From assembly GCA_024809215.1 (NCBI GenBank), contig JANUBW010000011.1, positions 124,001 to 188,000 on the forward strand: a DNA stretch of 64,000 nt. Direction: 5' to 3'. How positions within the stretch are numbered: position 1 is the stretch's first letter; each line of letters opens with the position of its first letter. The position numbers were made by a program, and so were the translations under genes. Origin of the DNA: Niastella sp. OAS944. Its GTDB lineage: Bacteria; Bacteroidota; Bacteroidia; Chitinophagales; Chitinophagaceae. A model generated the notes under the pieces. The model was not told the origin of the DNA. It saw only the letters and a program-made list of their open reading frames with translations, and did no database searches. Of the stretch, positions 58,703 through 64,000 are shown piece after piece.

Positions 58703-58807
58703 GCACAGGGGTAAGCTATCGCACATTAGAATAATATGAGAATTTGAAGGTGAGAACATTGATCGAAGGCTTTTAAGAAATCACAACACATACATAATCA
58801 TGCAATT

Positions 58808-59312
58808 ATCTCTTGTAAGATGATTTGCATGGCTTGTAAGTTGTTTTACATCGCTTGTAAGCATGTTTGCAACGCCTGTAGGTTGTTTTGCATGGCTTGT
58901 AAGCATATTTACATCGCCGATAGGCATATTTTCTTCAGCCATAACATGATTTACTTCGGTGATAGGCTATGCCGGCATGGCCGATAACCATATTTTCAAT
59001 GGCGATAACCACATTTTTTTCAGCGGTTCGCTTGTTGGCCTTGCTTGCACGCTTGTTTGCCTCATTTGCAAGCTTGTTTGCCTCGTTTGCAAGCTTGTTT
59101 GTGTTGCTGGTTCACTTGTTGGTGATGCCCGCCCGCTTGTTGGCCATGCCAGCGTGCCTGTTGAAGTTGACAGTTACCTTGTTGGCCTCACCTGCACGCA
59201 TATTTGTGCAGGCGGTTACCTTGTTTGTTTTGTTTGTAAGCTTATTTGCTTTGACGGTTTGCGTGTTTGCTAACGTTGCACGCTTGCAAGCGTAACTGGT
59301 TCACTTGTTAGC
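58808..59312 (-). repeat. 24-unit 21-bp heptad-coding repeat array
   Basis: 505 bp = 24 x 21 + 1. On the minus strand from 59312 down to 58808 it reads as 24 consecutive heptads. Typical units are ANKLTNK, TNKVTAC, ANKLANE, ANKRASK, ENMVIGH, VNMLTSH and ANMLTSD. Asn stands at the second place in 20 of 24 units. Two in-frame TGA codons fall where sister units have CGA, and one extra base in unit 17 shifts the frame. The units are too divergent to align as exact copies. There are no spacers, so it is not CRISPR. It may be a decayed coiled-coil gene or a phased noncoding element; the plus strand is also open over part of it. Confidence 0.75.
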
Positions 59313-59326
59313 ACATTTTACATGCT

Positions 59327-60079
59327 TTAAAAGCTTACGCCCACGCCTATCAGCGCGTTTACCGAACCAAACCTGTACTTTTTATCGGGTTCAGCAGGTA
59401 CCCCGGGTGGGTTGCCAATTGGCTGCGGTGGCGCCTTATCGGTTGCCGTTGCATTAAAGGAATTGAGATCGAAGAGCAGATGAAATCTTTCGTTCAATTT
59501 ATATTGCAACCCCAGGCTTATTTGGTAACAGAATGAGGTGGGCAGTTTTTCTTCTTCATTTTCACCACCAGCAAATGCGGGACCGGTTGCGTTGTAGGCC
59601 CGCCAGCTAAATGCAGGCACAGCTGTTTTTAAGATCCCGGCGCTGATCTTTGTAACGAGGTTCAATTTGTTTTCGGTTAGTGGTGTAATATAAAAGCCAC
59701 CAACCATAACCTTTAGTAGTTTCCAGTCATCGGCATTTACATCAACATCGGTAGCGCTTACGTAAAAGTTTCTTTTTATATATTCTTCAAGCCCTTCGGG
59801 GATTTGTTTATAGGCAGCATAACCACCTGTTAGCAACAACCCTACATTTTCCTTTATATAATAACCCAATGTTATATTAGCAGCCATTCCGGTTTTGGCC
59901 ATACCGGGCTGATCTTTGGCATCGATACCCGGATATTCTTTTTCACCAAACTGCCCTATGGGGAAAGAAGGACCAGCAGCAACTTCAGCAAAGAACTTTG
60001 GTGTTTTTTGCTGGGCATTTACACTGAAAGAAGCGATAAGGGCAACCGTTAGCAGCAGCCGTATTTTATAGTGTTTCAC
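59327..60079 (-). CDS. Outer-membrane beta-barrel protein
   Basis: 250 residues. A GTG start is forced because a TAA precedes it in frame. A Sec signal (LLLTVALIASFSVNAQ) is followed by alternating strands typical of an eight- or ten-strand barrel: PKFFAEVAAGPSFPIGQFG, TLGYYIKENVGLLLTGGYAAY, YQISLGLQYKLNERFHLLFDLNSF and a last strand GSVNALIGVGVSF ending in Phe, the usual outer-membrane signal. Function unknown. The 21-bp array begins 15 bp beyond its stop, on the same strand but in another frame. Confidence 0.85.
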   Translation of the reverse strand: MKHYKIRLLLTVALIASFSVNAQQKTPKFFAEVAAGPSFPIGQFGEKEYPGIDAKDQPGMAKTGMAANITLGYYIKENVGLLLTGGYAAYKQIPEGLEEYIKRNFYVSATDVDVNADDWKLLKVMVGGFYITPLTENKLNLVTKISAGILKTAVPAFSWRAYNATGPAFAGGENEEEKLPTSFCYQISLGLQYKLNERFHLLFDLNSFNATATDKAPPQPIGNPPGVPAEPDKKYRFGSVNALIGVGVSF

Positions 60080-60180
60080 TTAAAAAGGTTGTGAACACTA
60101 ATATAAAACAATATGTGGTTAAGAAAACCCAAAAGTAGCTGGGGTATCAAACTGGCTTTGATACTACGTACAGATATAAA

Positions 60181-60205
60181 GTGCTGTTCGTTGACTGAAC
60201 AGCAC
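60181..60205 (-). terminator. Terminator of the zinc-ribbon gene
   Basis: Perfect 9-bp stem GTGCTGTTC / GAACAGCAC with a 7-nt loop, followed by TTTATAT on the minus strand. Confidence 0.7.
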
Positions 60206-60271
60206 TATATGTATTACGGGTGTAAGATTTTAATAGATCAGTGTCCATAAGTAACGCCTTGCTAAGCTATA

Positions 60272-60547
60272 TTATTCAACAGCAAGGGGATGTGATTTCC
60301 AGCGCTCCAGTTTGTGTATGTTACGGGTATAAAAGCCGGTGAGGAAACCAGGAAAGCCAACCTCTTTTAATTTTCCTTTTACCCGTTCCTTCATATCATC
60401 AACTGTGATGTTCCGCACTGTGAATTTTCCATCCTGGAAACAGTGACTGCAATACATTTTGCTTATGGTGCCATCCGCATGGGTTCCACCGTTATCCCGT
60501 TTCATTTGCATACCGCAGGATTGACAGCATTTGTAGGCTCTTTCCAT
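60272..60547 (-). CDS. Small zinc-ribbon protein
   Basis: 91 residues. The metal ligands are CQSCGMQM (residues 8-15) and YCSHCFQDG (about 32-40), giving a CxxC...CxxC zinc ribbon as in the putative zinc ribbon family zf-ribbon_2. The rest is a helical tail with TVDDMKERVKGKLKEVGFP and WKSHPLAVE. Function unknown; binding of nucleic acid or protein is possible. Single gene. Confidence 0.85.
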   Translation of the reverse strand: MERAYKCCQSCGMQMKRDNGGTHADGTISKMYCSHCFQDGKFTVRNITVDDMKERVKGKLKEVGFPGFLTGFYTRNIHKLERWKSHPLAVE

Positions 60548-60781
60548 AACAGTCGATTTTTAGATTAGGAATATTGATTTTGGAATATTTCTAATTTACA
60601 AAATTTCGGCACACAACGAGCACTAAATGGCAATTGTTTCTATTTTTTTTGCATATTAAATCTGCACTGGGTCAAAATTTGCCCCTTCTGCGGTGTTTTT
60701 ACGCATTTTTAGCCAGAGGGATTAAAAATGGGTTTCGGGAATTTAATTGACCCTGAACACAATAAATAAACTTATAAAAGC

Positions 60782-60821
60782 GAACGGGGAAGAAACCGTT
60801 TTAGCGGAATCTTCCCCGTTC
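60782..60821 (-). terminator. Terminator of the hexuronate operon
   Basis: Perfect 12-bp stem GAACGGGGAAGA / TCTTCCCCGTTC with a 16-nt loop, 21 bp past the transporter stop. The region 60548-60781 holds no gene. Confidence 0.8.
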
Positions 60822-60841
60822 AGTTATATTACAAGCTTATT

Positions 60842-62140
60842 CTATGCTAATTCTACTCTCTTCTCTTTTGGCACCAGGAAGTGCATGATCAACCAGGCCA
60901 GCAGGTAGGCGCCGCCACACACTGCAAACATGATATAATATGCTACTTCAATTTTTCCAATAGCGCGATAGTGCACAAACAGGTTCTTTTGAACAGCTGC
61001 AGAAAGCAAAATACCGCCTAATGCACCAAACATACCGCCAATACCGGTTACAGAACCAGTAGTGTGCTTGGGGAACATATCGCTCACTGTAGTGAAAATA
61101 TTGGCGCTCCATGCCTGGTGTGCCGATGCGGCAATACCGATAATGATAACGGCAAACCACATATCAACACCACCTGCCAGTTGCGCAAATATGATGGGAA
61201 TAACAAAGAAGGCATAAATGAGCATGGAGGTTTTACGGGCTTTGTAAGTTGCCATGCCACCATTGATGAATTTCATTGGCAACCATCCACCGAAGATACT
61301 TCCTACTGTAGACATAGTATATACTACGGCTACGGGTAATGATACAGCTGTTCCCTTTAAACCATATTCACTGCCCAGGAAATCGGGTAACCAGAAGAGA
61401 TAGAACCACCAAATAGGGTCGGTAAGCAATTTTCCAATGGCAAAAGCCCAGGTTTGTTTGTAAGTAAGCAATTTTGCCCATGATACACTTGGCTTAACCT
61501 GCTCCAATGCGGGGGCTTCATCTCTGTCGCTATGAATATATTCATACTCGGCTTGTGATAATTTCTTTTGCTTTTTGGGCACTTCATAGAACATGAACCA
61601 CAAGATCAACCAGAAAAAGCCTAATACACCGGTTATAATAAAGGCCCAATGCCAGCCTAAAGTAACCACTATCCACGGAACGGCGATAGGCGCCAGAATA
61701 GCGCCAACGTTGGCGCCGGAGTTAAATATACCTGTTGCAAGCGCTCTTTCTTTTTTAGGGAACCATTCGGCCACTGTTTTAATAGCGGCAGGAAAGTTAC
61801 CTGCCTCAAAAACACCCAAAAAAGCGCGGGCAACGCCAAAACCAGTTACGGTATTAACGGCTGCGTGCGCTACCGCGGCAGCACTCCATAAGGTAGTAGC
61901 TACTGCATAACCGATCTTTGTACCCATTTTATCTATCACCCGGCCAGCGAGCAATAAACCAATGGCATAAGCAATTTTAAAAGCGATCTCCACATTTGCA
62001 TAATCGCCATCATTCCACCCCATTTCAGTGGTGAAAGTGTCTTTTAATAAACTGATAACTGCGCGATCGAGATAGTTGATCGTGGTTGCGAAAAAGACAA
62101 GGCCGCAAATGGTCCACCGGTATTTTCCTATAGCTTGCAT
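60842..62140 (-). CDS. MFS hexuronate transporter (ExuT-like)
   Basis: 432 residues from the ATG at 62140 (MQAIGKYRWTICGLVF); the open frame upstream crosses a hairpin. About 12 membrane helices. The anion:cation symporter family signature is clear: TTINYLDRAVISLL in helix 1, LLAGRVIDKMGTKIGY at the first loop, ARAFLGVFEAGNFPAAIKTVAEWFPKKERALATG. Typical substrates are D-glucuronate and D-galacturonate, which fits the uxaC-kdgK-eda genes just upstream. It is the last gene of the operon. Confidence 0.85.
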   Translation of the reverse strand: MQAIGKYRWTICGLVFFATTINYLDRAVISLLKDTFTTEMGWNDGDYANVEIAFKIAYAIGLLLAGRVIDKMGTKIGYAVATTLWSAAAVAHAAVNTVTGFGVARAFLGVFEAGNFPAAIKTVAEWFPKKERALATGIFNSGANVGAILAPIAVPWIVVTLGWHWAFIITGVLGFFWLILWFMFYEVPKKQKKLSQAEYEYIHSDRDEAPALEQVKPSVSWAKLLTYKQTWAFAIGKLLTDPIWWFYLFWLPDFLGSEYGLKGTAVSLPVAVVYTMSTVGSIFGGWLPMKFINGGMATYKARKTSMLIYAFFVIPIIFAQLAGGVDMWFAVIIIGIAASAHQAWSANIFTTVSDMFPKHTTGSVTGIGGMFGALGGILLSAAVQKNLFVHYRAIGKIEVAYYIMFAVCGGAYLLAWLIMHFLVPKEKRVELA

Positions 62141-62165
62141 GTCAGTCCTTTTTAGGGAACAAAGA

Positions 62166-62192
62166 CGTGCCACGTTAGGGGAACGTGGCACG
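62166..62192. repeat. GTGCCACG hairpin between eda and the transporter gene
   Basis: Perfect 11-bp stem CGTGCCACGTT / AACGTGGCACG with a 5-nt loop and no T-tail, lying in the intercistronic space. It may stabilise or separate the upstream messages. A sister copy is at 50912-50940. Confidence 0.65.
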
Positions 62193-62204
62193 GTTCGTTA
62201 ATTA

Positions 62205-62864
62205 TTATTTGATATTATTTAGAATGTCCAATACTGCTTTTGTCTGCTGCGTGAGCTTATCGTACTCTTTGTTCTGCAATACAGCTTTGCTTATGAGCTT
62301 GCTGCCCATACCTACAGCCACCACACCAGCATCGAACCACTCTTTAATATTTTCAGCGGTTGTATCTACCCCACCTGTGGGCATAAACAACAACCCGGGG
62401 AACAATTCCTTAATAGCTGCAATATAAGAAGGCCCTACTACGCTACCGGGAAAGATCTTCACCATTTTAGCGCCGTTCATTTCGGCCGTGAAAACTTCGG
62501 TTGGTGTTAAACAACCGGGTATCCATAACAAACCGGCGTCCTGTACCAGTTTCGCTACAGGCGGAAACACCACGGGGCTGATGATAAAATCAGCACCGGC
62601 GTCAATGAACTTTTGTGCATCTTCAACAGTTTTTACTGTTCCAATGCCCAACAGCATACCGGGCATGCTTTCCTTCACTACTTTACGTAATGCCTTGAAA
62701 TTCTCTACAGCTTCGGCCCCACGGTTGGTATACTCTACGGCTTTAATGCCGGCAGCATACAATGCCTTTAATACGTCAATGCTAACAGTGGCGTCTTTAT
62801 GAAACCATAATGGCAGCATTTTTTGCTGCTGTATCTGATTCAATATATCCTGTTGGTTCTTCAT
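62205..62864 (-). CDS. eda: KDPG/KHG aldolase
   Basis: 219 residues, a class I aldolase splitting 2-keto-3-deoxy-6-phosphogluconate into pyruvate and glyceraldehyde 3-phosphate. The Schiff-base lysine is Lys136 in KMVKIFPGS; the catalytic Glu44 lies in AVEYTNRG with Arg48, and PTGGVDTTAENI closes the phosphate site. Length is normal. It overlaps kdgK by 1 nt. The operon order kinase-aldolase-transporter is that of hexuronate degradation. Confidence 0.92.
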   Translation of the reverse strand: MKNQQDILNQIQQQKMLPLWFHKDATVSIDVLKALYAAGIKAVEYTNRGAEAVENFKALRKVVKESMPGMLLGIGTVKTVEDAQKFIDAGADFIISPVVFPPVAKLVQDAGLLWIPGCLTPTEVFTAEMNGAKMVKIFPGSVVGPSYIAAIKELFPGLLFMPTGGVDTTAENIKEWFDAGVVAVGMGSKLISKAVLQNKEYDKLTQQTKAVLDILNNIK

Positions 62865-63871
62865 TATTGCTTTATAGTTGCTTTTATGTCTTCAACCGAT
62901 TTATTGGTTGCATCGCCCTTAATGAACAATTTTTGAAAAGCGGCTGCCGTGGCAAATTCAACTATCTGCTGCGGCGTATGCTTATTGTAAAATCCATAGA
63001 TCAAACCAGCCATATAGCAATCGCCACTACCCACTTTATCAACCACGGTTTCGGTTGTATACCCATGCGAAACATGCAATTTGTCGTTGGTATATAAAGT
63101 GGTATAATATACAATGCCTTTATGATCGAAGCGGAAGGTGTTGGCCACCGCCTTACAGCGGGGGTATTGCTTTATGATCTCTTTTGAAGTTACCAGCGCC
63201 TGTTCAAGGTACATTTCCTTTGTATCGGTTGTAACCAGGTCGGGGTGAACCGGTATCTGTAACATTTTTTCAGCCGCCCACACATTACCCATAATAACAT
63301 CACAGAACGGGGCCAAACGCATCATTACTTCATGTACCGGAACACCGTACTGCCATAATTTGGCGCGGTAGTTAAGGTCAATAGAAACGGTGATGCCTTT
63401 TTTGTTACATACCTGCATTACCTCGGCACATACATCGGCGGCATCGGCATTCAGCGCGGGGCAAATGGCGCTTACATGAAACCAGGTCACTCCTTCGAGC
63501 AATGCATCCCAGTTAATGGTGCCTTTTTGCAAACGCGCAAATGACGATTCAGCGCGATCGTATATAACGCCGGCATTCTTAACATCCAACCCCTGCGGCA
63601 AATAATAAATACCAACACGCTGGCCACCGTATTGAATGGCCGTAGTATCGATATTCCATTGCTGCAGTTGTTTTACTAATTGTTGCGATAAATAATTATC
63701 AGGTAAGCCTGTACAGTACTTTACCGGTATTTTCCAAAGGGCCAGCGCACGGGCCACATTCAGCTCAGCGCCACCTACGTGTATAGGCATTGCTGAATTT
63801 GCCAGCCATTGACCATCCATATCAGGTGATAACCTGAGGAGCAATTCTCCAAAGCTTAATACATTCCCCAT
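62864..63871 (-). CDS. kdgK: 2-keto-3-deoxygluconate kinase (PfkB family)
   Basis: 335 residues. The PfkB family motifs are VGGAELNVARALA near residue 32 and DKVGSGDCYMAGLIYGF with the catalytic Asp. The neighbouring genes (isomerase, aldolase, uronate transporter) identify the substrate as 2-keto-3-deoxygluconate, which is phosphorylated for the aldolase. It overlaps uxaC by 1 nt (TAATG) and eda by 1 nt, indicating translational coupling. No mannonate or altronate dehydratase is in the window. Confidence 0.88.
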   Translation of the reverse strand: MGNVLSFGELLLRLSPDMDGQWLANSAMPIHVGGAELNVARALALWKIPVKYCTGLPDNYLSQQLVKQLQQWNIDTTAIQYGGQRVGIYYLPQGLDVKNAGVIYDRAESSFARLQKGTINWDALLEGVTWFHVSAICPALNADAADVCAEVMQVCNKKGITVSIDLNYRAKLWQYGVPVHEVMMRLAPFCDVIMGNVWAAEKMLQIPVHPDLVTTDTKEMYLEQALVTSKEIIKQYPRCKAVANTFRFDHKGIVYYTTLYTNDKLHVSHGYTTETVVDKVGSGDCYMAGLIYGFYNKHTPQQIVEFATAAAFQKLFIKGDATNKSVEDIKATIKQ

Positions 63872-64000
63872 TACCAGTTGAAATAAGTTTTAGCGTTGTT
63901 AAAACAAATGTCCTGTATCACTTTACCTACCCAGTCAATATCGGCAGGTAATTCGCCATTTTCAATATCATCGCCAAACATGTTACACAGCAAACGGCGG
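63871..64000 (-). CDS. uxaC: Uronate isomerase, C-terminal part (cut by window edge)
   Basis: The last 42 codons of a minus-strand gene entering from the right. The frame reads RRLLCNMFGDDIENGELPAD, then WVGKVIQDICFNNAKTYFNW before the stop. This matches the C-terminus of glucuronate/galacturonate isomerase UxaC, which turns D-glucuronate to D-fructuronate and D-galacturonate to D-tagaturonate. Its stop overlaps the kdgK start (TAATG). It is the most upstream hexuronate gene visible. Confidence 0.82.
   Translation of the reverse strand, partial: RRLLCNMFGDDIENGELPADIDWVGKVIQDICFNNAKTYFNW

Noticed and set aside
58568-58715. Plus-strand frame ending in a membrane helix and basic tail (WSVFFVGLLVWKKLQKDRR)
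   Set aside because: It has no ATG, GTG or TTG start in a sensible place and overlaps the ClC promoter region on the other strand.
58959-59295. Two overlapping plus-strand frames of about 105 codons across the 21-bp array
   Set aside because: A 21-bp period keeps several frames open by itself. The minus-strand reading gives the more protein-like pattern over all 24 units, though the plus strand is not ruled out.
58808-59312. CRISPR array
   Set aside because: Units are contiguous 21-bp copies without spacers, and no cas gene is present.
1-64000. tRNA, rRNA, tmRNA, RNase P RNA, SRP RNA, transposases or prophage genes
   Set aside because: None was recognised by eye; a covariance-model scan would be needed to exclude small RNA genes fully.

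Overview
The window comes from a Bacteroidota genome, most likely family Chitinophagaceae (Niastella/Chitinophaga-like). Evidence: large surface proteins with type IX secretion (T9SS) C-terminal domains, a clade II (Sec-type, lipoprotein) nitrous-oxide reductase cluster, promoter elements matching the Bacteroidota -7 consensus TAnnTTTG, families DUF6728, DUF4136, DUF5723 and DUF885, and a GH127 glycosidase. No rRNA, tRNA, transposase or CRISPR array was recognised by eye. Most of the DNA looks like ordinary chromosome.

Layout. 1-13.7 kb: a sugar-type ROK repressor divergent from a truncated gene, an unknown secreted protein, a Kelch lipoprotein, a VOC protein, an RMD1-like protein, a SET-domain protein with a lysine-rich tail, a GH127 beta-L-arabinofuranosidase, a DUF885 peptidase, and a dihydrodipicolinate-synthase-family lyase divergent from an AraC regulator with three shared operator-like boxes. 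14-28.5 kb: surface biology, with three large T9SS-type proteins (one a 1973-residue modular adhesin), an OmpA/TSP3 outer-membrane protein and a DUF4136 lipoprotein. 29-32.5 kb: a hybrid histidine kinase divergent from an Hpt protein and a LytTR regulator, together a complete phosphorelay. 32.5-46 kb: housekeeping genes (RNA-processing beta-CASP nuclease, lysA, scpB, atpG, surE, lpxB), a large metzincin-like protease, and candidate small RNAs. 46.6-54.5 kb: the nos cluster (cytochrome c, nosZ, a membrane-NosL fusion, nosD, nosF, nosY, truncated hemoglobin) with a divergent Crp/Fnr regulator and a well-placed palindromic operator. 54.8-64 kb: a DUF892 ferritin-like protein, an MFS transporter, a ClC chloride/proton antiporter, a 24-unit 21-bp repeat, a beta-barrel protein, a zinc-ribbon protein, and a hexuronate operon (uxaC-kdgK-eda-transporter) running off the right edge.

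The most striking non-genic signals are two. (1) A 505-bp array of exactly 24 units of 21 bp (58808-59312) reads on the minus strand as 24 successive degenerate heptads of the type A-N-K-L-x-x-x, broken by two TGA codons and one inserted base. (2) At least 17 intergenic arrays of degenerate repeats with a strict 7-bp (sometimes 8-bp) period lie around gene ends. Unit sequences differ from array to array, and several form inverted pairs. Three intergenic regions have promoter-like and terminator signals but no convincing protein and are listed as candidate small RNAs. Two small proteins below usual length cut-offs (42576-42746, 28767-28928) were found by direct translation.
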